A stretch of DNA of 24,400 nt, from positions 4,273-28,672 of the forward strand of contig NW_003149268.1 in the NCBI RefSeq assembly GCF_000003605.2, written 5' to 3'. Origin of the DNA: Saccoglossus kowalevskii (Eukaryota; Hemichordata; Enteropneusta; Harrimaniidae). Within the stretch, counting starts at the first letter, position 1; each line of letters begins with the position of its first letter. Of this stretch, positions 1 to 9,928 are shown one piece after another. A model generated the notes under the pieces. That model was given only the letters and a program-made list of their open reading frames with translations, was not told where the DNA came from and ran no database searches. The translations under genes were made by a program, and so were the position numbers.

Positions 1-929
1 ATATTCGATGTACGTCGTTACCTCGGTTTACCACTGGACTGTCGAATGTCTCGACCGGAGTAAGAGATCCCTGGTTGTTATGTATAGATACCAGTTAGTT
101 GCCCTTCATATAAATTTTCCCTATCTGTCCACCTGTGATTTGAGCTAATCTAGTTTTAGGCAACTTATGGGTGTGACACAAACAAGTCAGTCATTTTCAA
201 GTATAGAATGTACTGCTGTTGTAACAAAACTCACCTGTTATCGAGAAAGCAGTTTGTCTCGTTGAAATGTAAAATAATCGTCCCCAGCAACTTTTTTTTA
301 CACCTGACAGATGATTCGGTTGTAAGGTCTCATGCCACTAATCAATCAATGGCTGGTCAATTTTAATACCTTGCAAGAACCAATGACATTTTTTTTAATT
401 TTTTGAGGGCGTGATTACCTGGGTCAAAGGTGAGTCCAGCATGTGGTCTTTTGTTTACTGCTTAGCGGCTGTGTACCTGTGGGTTTATTCTGTGTGTATT
501 TGGATGTTCTAATCTTGGTGTTTTTTACAGTGATTTCTCTAGGTGCAATCCAAATACAGTAGGTGTGTCTTGTTTACCTAAGATTTGTAAGAGTTTGAGG
601 GGGCCAACATGTTAGTTTTTTTATGTGGTTGATTACTGGCATGTTGATTTCCCATTTATGAGCCATGTTTTCAACTTTGTTCGTCATTTTCATATGGCAA
701 TCTCGTCATATGTTAACATTGTTGTCTATGGAAATTGAATTAGTGATATGAGCCCTGAATAGCACCGACAATGCGTTAAACAACGTGTGCAAACATGTTG
801 GTTAGGGCATGACGGGTAAACGCCCTCATACGGTTTTTACAAGTTTGCCATAAAAATGTACATATTTAAAATACGAAACTTTATTAAGGAATTTGTGTTT
901 TTAAGAATGGACGTGGCCTAACATGGACT
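1..929. other. Non-coding stretch, nothing supported
   Basis: Low GC with short T-runs. A 20-codon open frame at the left edge (1-60, ending TAA) could be the tail of an exon, but an opening that short is expected by chance. Confidence 0.5.
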
Positions 930-992
930 AACTAGTAAAATACTACTACAAACTAGTAAAATACTACTACTAACTACTAAAATGCTAGTGCA
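930..992. repeat. Three tandem 21-bp units
   Basis: Units 930-950, 951-971 and 972-992 share the core AACTAGTAAAATACTACTAC. The third has several changes. Each unit contains the CTAGT/ACTAG word. Confidence 0.8.
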
Positions 993-2327
993 ATACTACA
1001 AATCCTTTGCGACAGAACAAGGCCAAGAATGGGTATCCGGGCTTGTTTCCATGGAAACGATGACTGAGATTTCACCATAGCGTTAAACCATGTTGTATGG
1101 CAGTCATTGCACAATTAGGGAGGTGTAACCGTTTTTATGCCTGGATAGTGGCAGAATGTATGCCATTAGGCATATTTATACCAAAGTACCATTTCTGTCA
1201 TCACTGTTTATTCCAAATAAAACAGTTACCGTATTTGCTCCATTAGAAAAGCATCTCCAATAGAGGCCGGGATCTGAGGTGGAGATGGTCGCTCATATAC
1301 GGAGCCATAAGTATACCAAAATGGAAAAATGTTATACGATATTTATACCTATCTTGACCAGAAATAAGACCGATACTTATACTGTACCTGAAATCCAAAA
1401 ATATGTCTCTCAATTCAAACTCACAATATACCATATATTTAATTCAACTGTAAGTTGGTATCAACAGAATAGACTACGAGATGCACCATCACCACCCTTA
1501 CCCTTAGTTCCATGGTGGGGGGGGGGGTATTAGAAAGATGTATAGAAATAAGCTGCTAACTACTATGGATATAAGATCTCAATAAACTGTGTATAAAACA
1601 GCAATTATATATATAACGGTTGATATAATTAGATCCGACGTTCGACTTGAACGCTCGGAAGGCACTTGGCTGGAAGAGGGATATGCATGTGCGTTCGAAG
1701 TTTGTATGCCCGCGAAAACCAAAAAAGGTACTTTTTAAAAGATCGGTAGCTACTCATATGTCAAACAGATGGACTAGAAAACAGGAAAGTGTTTTAGATT
1801 GTTGTTTTGGAAGTTCCTGGGACTGTGCTAAAACGAAGAGAAGAGCGTTTCGTTCGCAGGTCTAACAATATGTTACTGTTTTAAGCGTTGTGTGAAAAGG
1901 CAATAGTGTTAATCAATAGTGTGGTAATGGTATTTAGTCATTTCTGATATATTTGGTGTCCTTACTGACAGTAAAGTTGTTGGTTATTGATATCAGGATA
2001 TTTGATAAACAAGCAATGTGTTACACGCGTTGTATTATGTTGCACCCCCCTTCTACGCGCGTCAGGCGCCCCTCTCCCCTTCATCCCGCATAAAAAATGA
2101 CAAATCAGTTGTCAAACCCAGTCCACGTCAATAGGAGCGCCCCGCTTACCGAATTTCTGTATCCGCCAGTCCCCTCCCTCTCCGGGGGCTACTCTCAAGC
2201 ATACCGGAAAAGGGTGCAGCATAAACGTCATGGAATTTCGTCAAACTACCAATTTATGCACCGAAAATTGAATGACCTCTTGATCCTGTCAGTGTGTAGA
2301 ATGAGCTCTGGGATGAACTTCTCGGCT
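993..2327. other. No supported gene; two GC-richer islands
   Basis: 1279-1533 is open on both strands without coding character and ends in a long G-run (1516-1526). At 1619-1865 two plus-strand frames are partly open, one containing TWLEEGYACAFEVC before a weak GTACTT donor; neither is recognisable. 2046-2200 is C-rich (CCCCCTTCTACGCGCG and nearby) and may be a repeat fragment. Confidence 0.4.
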
Positions 2328-2555
2328 CTATTGGGTTGCACTCAGAAAAACTCCGAATATAACTAAATTATATTGTGCGCTCGAGATCAACGCTGGACAA
2401 TGAACACTTAACATCCATTCGTGTGTTTGACCAGGTTTTAACTCCAGCGTTTGTATGTTTTTGTTTACAAAACAAACTTCACAGTACACAGTAAACCCAT
2501 AAATACGACACCTCCCCGGCAGTATGTGGTCCACAGTACCCCATCATGAGACCAA
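2328..2555 (-). other. Unrecognised open frame with exon-like composition
   Basis: About 75 codons after a TGA, ending TAG at 2328. The frame begins WGTVDHILPGRC and later contains YCEVCF, LELKPGQTHEW and SVHCP. Cys, Trp and Pro usage looks more like protein than random AT-rich sequence. I found no start codon in good context, no convincing splice acceptor and no family. It could be a terminal exon or chance. Confidence 0.22.
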
Positions 2556-2694
2556 CTCGGCAACGCGTAGCGACAAATGCGGATTGGCACCGTTCATTCA
2601 GGTACAGATAAAAAAAACAATGGTCAAGAAAAATAAACTAAAGCTTAGAAATAAAATAAATACATTTTCCCAAGCAATTGACAATAAAGCTATC

Positions 2695-2824
2695 CAGGGG
2701 CGGATCTAGGATTCTGGAATAGGGGAGCGGCCGAAGGCCAAGTTGGCGAGCGCCGATGGCGCGAAGCCCTGTTGGTTGTTAAAAATAGGGGGCGCCCTCA
2801 GGTCCCCCTCTAAATCCGCCCATG
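2695..2824. mobile_element. 130-bp hAT-like MITE with inverted ends and target duplication
   Basis: The left end CAGGGGCGGATCTAGG pairs with a right end whose reverse complement begins CATGGGCGGATTTAGAGG. CTATC flanks both sides (2690-2694 and 2825-2829) as a likely target duplication. The interior is GC-rich and non-coding. CAGGGGCGG ends are typical of hAT-type MITEs, but hAT duplications are usually 8 bp and only 5 bp match here, so the superfamily is uncertain. Translations that read GGFRGGPEGAPYF on the minus strand come from this repeat and are not a protein. Confidence 0.75.
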
Positions 2825-2829
2825 CTATC

Positions 2830-4278
2830 TTTAGTGCCTAGCAAGCATGATAACTTGCAAATGTTGTCACCATGATGAATTGGAAATTGAACTGCGAATT
2901 TAGTATGAGCTTGAACAATCTGACTATTTTTACATGTGAGTAAAATGTAAAATTCATCACCAATACAGTGTACAAGCCAGTTCACAATCTGGTTAAAATC
3001 CGATGTAAGTATGAGGCTCCATTTTTTTTTATTACCCTTTATATAATATTTATTTGTATTTTAGTTTGAATATGTCAAATTTTTGTTTTTTCTTGCCGTT
3101 AATCAGTTCTTAGAAAACCGTGTCCCAGTCGCCTCTAACTAGAAAAAAAAACATTTTAAAAAATACAAATTATTATATCTAAGCTTTTCTGTTGACAATG
3201 AGTGAGAAGAAATACGAAACTTAGTGCAGCTGACTATGTGTCAAAATTAATTTAAACTTGTTGAAAGTACGTAGCTTATTCTTTTCTGGTTCATCTACAG
3301 TAGGCAACCAGACTTTATTATAGTAAATTTGTTTGAATTTGGTTTTGAATTTTATATAATGATAGATTCATTACTAATTTTAGTTAATGTGTCTGGATAA
3401 TATTTTAACAAAAGCTGTTCAAGAATTGCCATTCATTTTATTGTCAGTATTGAAAGTCCAGCAGATGATAACTTAATGGTAAATTTAATTACCTTCTCGT
3501 ACAAATGTGGAGTATTGTAATTGAGTTTTTATTGAAGCAATATTTTACCCAGGTAAACGGATTATTAAAACTGTACAAGCATGTGTGTGTGTTTATGTGG
3601 TCCTAATGGACCACTCTTTTTTATATAAATCAATCCATGGAATATTTCAGTCATATGTGGCATTATCCCAGTACGTCATCAAATCCGCCATCTTGTTTAC
3701 CCTAGTTTGTAGTGTTGTTTGGGCATGCTCTCGCACAGGCGACCCTTTATATATCGCAAAAACAATTCCCAAATAACAAGTTGTTAACGTCAGGGAAATC
3801 TTAATAGCGCGCAACAGAAACTTGCAAATGACCTTTTATACCCGACGTATCTTTAGTTTTTGTGATATCTGGAATGTGTTCACAACAAAAACATATTCAT
3901 TCATATTCCGTGAATTTCAACTGCTATGTGATATGTTGAACAACAAATTATTCATATTCATTGATAACCTGGATACTTGATTTTCGTAGCTCTTTTATTC
4001 TCACTCAACCATAGTATTTTCTGTTAGGATTTCACCTCCAAGGTTTAATGACAATGAATGACAGTTTTACCCCCCACCACAATAATATAAACTGAGAGTT
4101 ACCAGGCGTAGCGATGAAATTGCGTCTGTCACATCTTCATGACGTTGCGATAACTTTGCATGGTTAATGAGCAAAATCTTGACAGTAAGTTCAGACGATA
4201 CTAGAGAGAGTAAGCAGCAGAACTGTTATCCAGGCTGTATATTAATATAGTTCACACATTTTGTCCGTTCAACATTAC
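2830..4278. other. AT-rich stretch with one dispersed-motif copy
   Basis: No coding segment could be supported. It contains poly-T and poly-A runs (near 3021, 3145) and a copy of the CGCCATCTTG ... GCATGC ... GCGACCCTTTA motif at 3686-3750. Confidence 0.5.
3686..3750 (+). repeat. Dispersed motif, copy 1
   Basis: Ordered words CGCCATCTTGTTTACC, then GCATGC, then GGCGACCCTTTAT. They match the order and approximate spacing of the copy at 6835-6897. Confidence 0.45.
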
Positions 4279-4284
4279 TTTATT
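4279..4284 (-). other. AATAAA polyadenylation signal overlapping the stop codon
   Basis: Reading minus, the last codons run CAA TAA AG, so the stop TAA lies within AATAAA. If this signal is used, the 3' UTR would be only about 10-30 nt. I saw no other perfect AATAAA in the next ~80 nt on this strand. Confidence 0.5.
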
Positions 4285-4422
4285 GACAAACTTTATAACC
4301 CAGATATTTTGAATATTTACACTTGCGTTTGTAAGGACACCCACTGTTCGTAGTGCATGGTCCCAATGGGGAGCATTCGTTGTTTGGTTTCATACACACC
4401 TCGTGTTCATTCCAACATCGGG
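4280..4422 (-). CDS. Exon 3 of the cysteine-rich gene: second cysteine cluster and stop
   Basis: 143 nt after acceptor CTTTCTCACTACCAG. Its first two bases complete an Ala codon begun in exon 2, then 46 codons lead to TAA at 4282-4280. It carries seven cysteines (RCWNEHEVC ... NECSPLGPC ... GYKVCQ) and a basic patch KRKCKYSK. The stop codon lies inside a polyadenylation hexamer. Confidence 0.78.
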
Positions 4423-5286
4423 CTGGTAGTGAGAAAGTTAGAAGAAAACAGGAGATCAGTTATTTCAAACAAAATAATGTTCTCAAATTGAGTCCCTATA
4501 AAAATAAAGGCGCTGTCTAAGTTGCATTCTACGCAAGGCATAGAAACTTAAATAGTTCAAATTTTAAATAATTAAAGTTGTATTCACAATTTGCATTCTG
4601 TGAGGGAGCCTTTCGAGCTAAGTTAGATTTGTGAATAACAGAGACTCACTGAGTTAGGACACTGTTTGTATTTGGGTCAGTTACATTGTACGTTGGTATC
4701 TTGGTATAAACAACCTTCAGATTGTTCTAGAAGTAATGTTTAACATGTTTGCAAAGTATGGATAGAACCTTTAATGTTTCAGTATACGATTGCTGAGATA
4801 TGTTGTATCACAAATGTACGCTCATTCCTTTTCCTATTTACCTCCAATTGAACATGGTGAGTTCTTTGGATAACATACCAACCCGTGAACGCAGTTTTCA
4901 TCGTCATCGCAACGTTTTTCATTTCCATTACCACAGAATTTGTACTGGAAAACAAAATAAAATATACTTTCAACAAATTGCGATTTTTATGAGTAGTCAC
5001 AATTTATTCACATAGCGATGTACTGTAAAAATCGTGACTAAAGCCAGTAAAGTTGGTTTAAAGGGCGGTGATCGTCGACGGTGATCGCCGCGTGTTCGAA
5101 TTTCACTTAAAAAAAACGTTCTGTACGTCGCTACGAGTCCCATGCCGAACATGAGGCTGCGCGACGACCACAGCCTTTTAAATGACACAATATACATACC
5201 CACGTTTCATGTCCTAGGCCGTTGACTTTGGAATTGACACACGTAGTTACAATTAATAGAATATATATCAAGTTAGTCGACATCAT
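4280..5286 (-). CDS. Three-exon gene for a small secreted 12-cysteine protein
   Basis: Spliced gene: exons 5286-5200, 4944-4842 and 4422-4280, introns of 255 and 419 bp. Both introns are GT-AG (donors GTATGT and GTAAAT; acceptors TTTTCCAG and CACTACCAG after pyrimidine tracts). Phases match (0, then 1), giving 110 codons and a stop. Residues 1-18 look like a signal peptide (MMSTN, then a hydrophobic LIYILLIVTTCV core), with cleavage likely near VNS. The mature part has 12 cysteines, with 7,5,5,6,5,6,6,5,5,5,10 residues between successive ones, enough for six disulfides. The segment CDDDENC-x5-C recalls the C..D..C..G..C pattern of small disulfide-rich folds such as Dickkopf, prokineticin or EB modules, but I cannot assign a family. 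It is probably extracellular (peptide factor, inhibitor or defence peptide; this is inference). There are two adjacent start ATGs (5286 and 5283). No TATA box is evident. The gene appears intact, unlike every mobile gene nearby. Confidence 0.8.
4842..4944 (-). CDS. Exon 2 of the cysteine-rich gene: first cysteine cluster
   Basis: 103 nt after acceptor TTTTGTTTTCCAG and before donor GTAAAT. It starts YKFCGNGNEKRC and ends CYPKNSPCSIG plus one base (phase 1). It carries five cysteines and an acidic stretch DDDEN. A different reading frame across the same bases is also open and could mislead an ORF caller. Confidence 0.78.
5053..5110 (+). repeat. Possible tRNA-derived SINE head in intron 1 of the cysteine-rich gene
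   Basis: TGGTTTAAAGG at 5054-5064 fits a pol III A box (TRGYNNARNGG). GTTCGAATT at 5094-5102 resembles a B box core about 40 nt downstream, roughly tRNA spacing. A short A-run follows (5108-5116). There is no clean cloverleaf, and a direct repeat CGGTGATCG fills the middle. It lies antisense to the host gene. A chance match remains possible. Confidence 0.25.
5150..5182 (+). repeat. Dispersed motif, partial copy 2, in intron 1 of the cysteine-rich gene
   Basis: GAGGCTGCGCGACGACCAC followed by AGCCTTTTAAA matches the right half of the motif (compare 7556-7585). Confidence 0.45.
5200..5286 (-). CDS. Exon 1 of the cysteine-rich gene: signal peptide
   Basis: Twenty-nine codons from ATGATG to ACG TGG, followed by donor GTATGT at 5199. 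It encodes the start, the hydrophobic core and the first residues of the mature chain (ending GHETW). The exon ends in phase 0, matching exon 2. The 5' UTR is undefined and could itself be spliced. Confidence 0.75.
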
Positions 5287-6834
5287 TGATTGCGAAAACA
5301 CTGGCGGATTCGGCGTTTATTCGAAGTAAGTGATGCCGTCCCAACTAATTCCACTCAGACTGAACAAACATTAAAGTACGGCGCATTCCAACTACATGTT
5401 TTGAAAGGGCTGATATGTAAGTTAAGAAACACTTGATACTGTATCCAACTGATTATCAATAATTTGTGAATTGTTTTCAAGGCCAACTGTTGATTTCTTA
5501 TATGGTGTAGTACACCACAATACACTAAGGCACTTACACATTACCTAAGTCCACAATCCCCCATTCACCTCACTTCGCCCCTCCTCCATGGCCGGACATA
5601 CCTACTATACAATATTGAAGTTGTTTATCTTCAAAATTAATTGCCCGATTAATACGTGGAAGTAATTACCAATTTTTAACTGCAAAAATGACAGACTACA
5701 TCATAATTTTAGGAAATGATATTCCATTAACCTGGATTGCTGCTGCGAGTTATTGTTCATGTGTCGATGACATTTACTGACTGTCGTAAAATGGGTTCCA
5801 TTATTCAACTTATTCAACAGAAAATTACGCGATAATTATAATAAAATACTCGACAATGCATGTACAATAATGCAATGATAATAATGTATTTAAAAAAATA
5901 ATTATTTTCTAATAGACCTTACTTTAACACTTTTCGTCGTCTTGTTGTGCCAGAAGTGCTGCTGTGCGATAAAGAGTTCCTTTTGCACCTCACCTCTTAA
6001 TCTAGCCCTCATCCAGCCCCCCAATTCAATTATGCATGTCCCCTCCAGATTACTATTTGTGTCCTTAGGAGGGGCATATACTAAACTGCACCAACGTGAA
6101 GACGGACGAAGGTAGAACGCTCAGTGTCGTAAGTCCGTGGTGCCCTGGGTAGAACTTCACAGTCCGAACGGTGAATATTCGTTTGCATTACGTGCCGTTC
6201 AAGCTTGGTGGCCCTCTTTTTAAAAACGGTATTTTCGGTTAATAGAATGGTTATTTTAAATTGCCGGATTTCTCCGTGCAACCACAGTTATTTAACGTCT
6301 TGTTTATCAGACATTTTCATAAAGCAATGGAGATTTCTACAACATAACTTCAGCTTTTGACAAATATGATATTATTTCGTCCCAGGGAAATTGTGTATTT
6401 CAACATTGCCAGCAATTTATGGCCGTCGAGAATATGATTAACTATTTACGTACTGTAATTAATCATTCACTGTGTATTAATTTAGCTATTTGCGCTGATA
6501 AGTAATATTCGCTAAATAAAATCTTCGTGAACGTAGCAATAAAACTCAAATATGCTCAAATCATCAAAATAGTGAAATTAAATGTCAGTGAAAATAAATG
6601 GTTTTACAGTGTTATTGTTTCTCGTATATCCAAGATTTCGTGTTGACAAACATTGATTTTCCGGGCCTACAATCTAATGCACTCTTCTAATGATTGAAAT
6701 CACAAGTATGAGGATAGACCTGGGCACGACTTACACCAATTACCGCCAGTAACTTCTTCCAATCACCTAGAAAATTCCTAATTAAAGTGGTAACTTTTCA
6801 TTTTGTACTCGTTGATCTTCGCAACAGCCAATTT
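5287..6834. other. Non-coding stretch upstream of the cysteine-rich gene
   Basis: This includes whatever promoter the gene has, but no TATA box or initiator could be identified. An open frame without a start codon (about 5895-6110, plus) contains CQKCCCAIKSSFC and is probably chance. A GC-richer patch at 6080-6210 has no recognisable product. Confidence 0.45.
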
Positions 6835-6897
6835 CGCCATCTTTGTTTAAATGAGACCCATATCTCGCGCATGCGTGGCGACCACCACCCTTTAAAA
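6835..6897 (+). repeat. Dispersed motif, copy 3 (most complete)
   Basis: CGCCATCTTTGTTTA at 6835-6849, then GCGCATGCGTGGCGACCACC and ACCCTTTAAA at 6868-6897. The palindromic GCGCATGCG and ATGGCG words also resemble NRF1 and YY1 sites, but recurrence of the whole block suggests a repeat element. Confidence 0.5.
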
Positions 6898-7289
6898 ACG
6901 CAGATTGTTCAGGGCAAGGTGAGAGTACTTAGTAAATGCAGGCAGAAAATGAATAAGAACTGTTAGCAAACAATGGCTCTCATCCCTGTTAATAACAATC
7001 AAGTACAACTGTGGACGTTTCATGCAACAAGGACACTGATAATTTTCATTTCATTAAAACAATAGAAAGTGGAAACGGATGGATTCTAATCCACGTCATC
7101 GACTATTCCACTATTTCCAACAATCATTTTCATGGTCCCTCCAGAAATCTCCGCTCCGTATATCCCTTCAAATTACCTCTTTGCCACAGTAATATTCTTT
7201 TATCCCTCGTTGTCTTGACTATTTAAATTGTATTTATATTGCTGTTTCAGTGGACATTTTTATACGAGTCTATCTTCTTTTAAGACATC

Positions 7290-7431
7290 TGTTTTATATT
7301 GAGCTTTGGGTCTTTTTTTAATTCATATTATTTTTGTAAATATTTTTGTATTTGTATATTATGAGTGCCTATAATTGGGGGAACCTGTTGGTGTCTCAAA
7401 TAAAATAAAATATAATAAAAATAAAAAAAGA
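7290..7431 (+). mobile_element. 3' end of a non-LTR retroposon with an A/T-rich tail
   Basis: A 3' UTR-like block (GCCTATAATTGGGGGAACC, then TGTTGGTGTCTCAAATAAA) runs into an irregular AAATA/AAAATA tail at 7397-7431. This architecture is typical of LINE or SINE insertions. The 5' boundary and target duplication were not found, and no coding part is recognisable upstream. Confidence 0.5.
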
Positions 7432-7440
7432 AATGACCGG

Positions 7441-8736
7441 TGACAAAAACCAGCGTCACTGGTGGTAATTAGTGCAAGTCACGCCCAGGTCAAACCTCAT
7501 TAGAAGAGCGCATTGGATTGTGGGAAAATCAATGTTTATCAACACAAATGTCACACATGCGCAGCGCGACGACCACCACTCTTTAGTGTTATTTTCAAGT
7601 GATAATAATCCAACGAACATCACATGAAATAACGTAACTGAATTACAATTGCACAACTTAATTTTTTGCAAACATCGTCTTAGACCGCGCGGTCACACTA
7701 CCCGTCATGCATTGCAAAACCATACAATTGCATTGAACGACCAACAATTTGTTCTAGTTTTAGTTAACTGCAAATGGATTCTAGGTTATATTCATTGGAC
7801 ACAACCAAATGTTTTCAAAAATTGTGTACATTTCATGCAACACTGAAACGTAATCGGAAATACACAACATATAATCTACGTTTCAGCAAAACATTAGAAC
7901 ATGCATGGTAGTTGTGAGTTTCAAACCAACTGATTCTAAATAAGAGCGCCCTCAACTGCTCGGCCACGCCATCCAATCTGATTAAAATAAGATCCTAGTT
8001 TTGATTTTTTGTTTGTATCTTTATTTTATTTTGATCTAGTATTTATTTTTTTTAAGTTTTGGTAATTGTAAATTAAAATAATAAAATAAAAAGCTATTAA
8101 TAACGAACGTAATAAAATTAAAATAAGTTTCTAACCAAAATAATTAAAGCCCGTACACTACATCATATTTTAATCAGATTGCCTGCTATCGTGTTAACAG
8201 AAGTTGCCATGAAACAAAATAAAAATAAATTGTTTGGTGATCAAAACATGAAAACACATATCTATTAAAATGACGGTGAAATTTAAAATGACTTAAACAG
8301 TGAAAGATTTCAATGGTATATGTTGAATAATGCATTTAATGTATTCATTCATGCATTGTGTAGTTATTACTTGTAATGTATTTTGGCGTCATTTTCAAGT
8401 TTGAAAATTTACAACTGAATAGCAGTTGTATAACTAAACATGTCATCCATTTTTGTAAAACATCGACATATTCGCGGTGGTGTGAATTAAACCAATACAA
8501 TCAAAATACTTAGTAACTCGTGGCTTAAACTCACACATAAAAAGGTGCTGCTTCTAACGTGTAAAACCACGAAGGCTTAAAGGGGAACCGATACTATAAA
8601 TAAGGGGCAAGAAGGCCACCGTATTAGTATGCTAATTCGAACCAAGCCACCCACATCGCGGAGGGAGCTCCGTGGAATGTGCCATTTACGATGTTTGGGG
8701 ATCAAGCTGTGATTCCAAATACATATCTACGGGGGC
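7441..8736. other. AT-rich stretch, nothing supported
   Basis: 8040-8150 is a second A-rich patch (AATAAAATAAAAAGC and similar) that may be an old retroposon tail. 8590-8720 is GC-richer; GGTTCGAATTAGC on the minus strand there superficially resembles a tRNA B box but forms no cloverleaf. Confidence 0.4.
7556..7585 (+). repeat. Dispersed motif, partial copy 4
   Basis: CATGCGCAGCGCGACGACCA then CCACTCTTTA. The right half is well conserved; the left CGCCATC word is not evident. Confidence 0.45.
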
Positions 8737-8742
8737 GTGAAT

Positions 8743-9093
8743 ATGTACGCTAGCGATTGCACTCATCTGGTTGGGCTTTTGATGTATAAATGTTGTTGTT
8801 TTTGGTCAAAACGTGCCGCGACAAGTAAAAATCACGATTTTAAAATGGCGGCTAATGTATGCAAAATGCTTGTCAATCACAGTTTGAGTAAACGAAAATG
8901 TGAATCCCCTAGACGTTTATTCAATCTACAAAGCTTGTTGGTTTACAGACAGCATTATCGTTACGATATGACGATGTACGACAGTAAACAACAACAACGT
9001 TACGGGCTCTCGGATATCCATTGCAATAACTTGTACACTGTAAATCTCAGAAGCACTTTCATTTTTTCCATTAAAACACGCCGTTTTAATTGA
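8743..9093 (+). other. Longest unrecognised ATG-started frame in the non-transposon part
   Basis: About 116 codons from ATG at 8743. The start region contains CTHLVGLLMYKCCCFW and the end runs into the AAAACAC-repeat zone. There is no domain, no signal peptide of normal form and no splice context. The overlap with repetitive sequence argues against a real gene. Confidence 0.15.
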
Positions 9094-9320
9094 AAACACA
9101 CTGTTGTAATTAAAAACATGTGTATTGTATAATAAAACACTTGTATTTTCTATCAAAACAGTAGTGTTTTAGTATTTTTAGAAAAGTGTTTTAGGGAGTT
9201 ATTAAAGCACTTTTTGATGAAAATGAAGCACATTGTAAACACACAAAAATACACTTTTCCGAAATAAAAACGCTAGGTGTTTTACGGTGACATAAATGTG
9301 TAATTAAAGTGTTTATTGAT
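9065..9320. repeat. Cluster of AAAACAC/GTGTTTT words in both orientations
   Basis: About ten copies of AAAACAC, AAAGCACTTTT or their complements in 250 bp (for example near 9074, 9092, 9133, 9163, 9185, 9252, 9276, 9306). Spacing is irregular. It looks like a decayed tandem or nested inverted repeat. Confidence 0.5.
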
Positions 9321-9644
9321 AGAACATTTAAGGACTAGTGCATCCACCCTTATGCAAAATTTAGTGAAAAGTCTGGGGACTCGTGAGTAAAAATTATGGT
9401 ATATATGCTAACTAGACAATCACCGAAAGTGAGGTAATGATGCGATGGGTCATGACATTACCTCCAGAAAATAATGTTATGTCACGCACCAACCTATATG
9501 GCTTTACCAACCTAAGTACAACTAGAAATCGAGACACGTGGTGAATTAAGTACCTCGTGGCCTAACGGATTTTATTAATCCGCATTTGGTGAACGGTAGC
9601 ATTCTCACATGTTATTTTTCTCGAAATTTGAACCACTGCAGAAA

Positions 9645-9928
9645 GCAAAATCACCAACGATGTTTCAACCCAAAACACCAATTTCATCTGTGTAACTAAC
9701 ACTTTTCTTACAAATTGTTTTGTCTTGAAACACTTCCTAAAACAAGCACACATGCACTGTTTCAAGGTAAAACACTCGACTATGCATGTTTTATAAGTGT
9801 TTACATATATGACATGTACAACATTTCATAAGAGTAACTAAAGCACTTTTCTTTGAAACTGTTTTATTTTGAGGCACTTCAGAAAACAAACAAACATGCA
9901 ATGTTTCAACCGAAACCACCCGATTATA
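9645..9928. repeat. Degenerate 142-bp tandem duplication
   Basis: 9693-9783 and 9835-9928 align throughout: TAACTAA(A)(G)CACTTTTCT, then TTGTTTTGTCTTGA or CTGTTTTATTTTGA, then AAACAAGC/AAACAAAC, CATGCA.TGTTTCAA, and CGA.TAT. The partial block 9645-9690 (GATGTTTCAACCCAAAACACC) matches the right half of the unit, implying a third copy. The offset is 142 bp. Confidence 0.65.

Noticed and set aside
1-60. Possible C-terminal exon fragment at the left edge
   Set aside because: Twenty open codons are expected by chance; no acceptor is visible because the window starts here.
1279-1533. 84-codon plus ORF ending in a G-run
   Set aside because: Open on both strands, ends in low-complexity Pro/Gly codons, no domain.
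2779-2985. Minus ORF containing GGFRGGPEGAPYF
   Set aside because: It is the translated MITE end plus flanking sequence.
6868-6876. NRF1-type promoter site (GCGCATGCG)
   Set aside because: The word recurs as part of a larger repeated block and no gene start is supported nearby.
7011-7226. LINE ORF2 C-terminus before the retroposon tail
   Set aside because: The frame is open but shows no recognisable LINE motif; only the tail is supported.
8630-8700. tRNA gene suggested by GGTTCGAATTAGC on minus
   Set aside because: No acceptor or anticodon stems can be paired around it.
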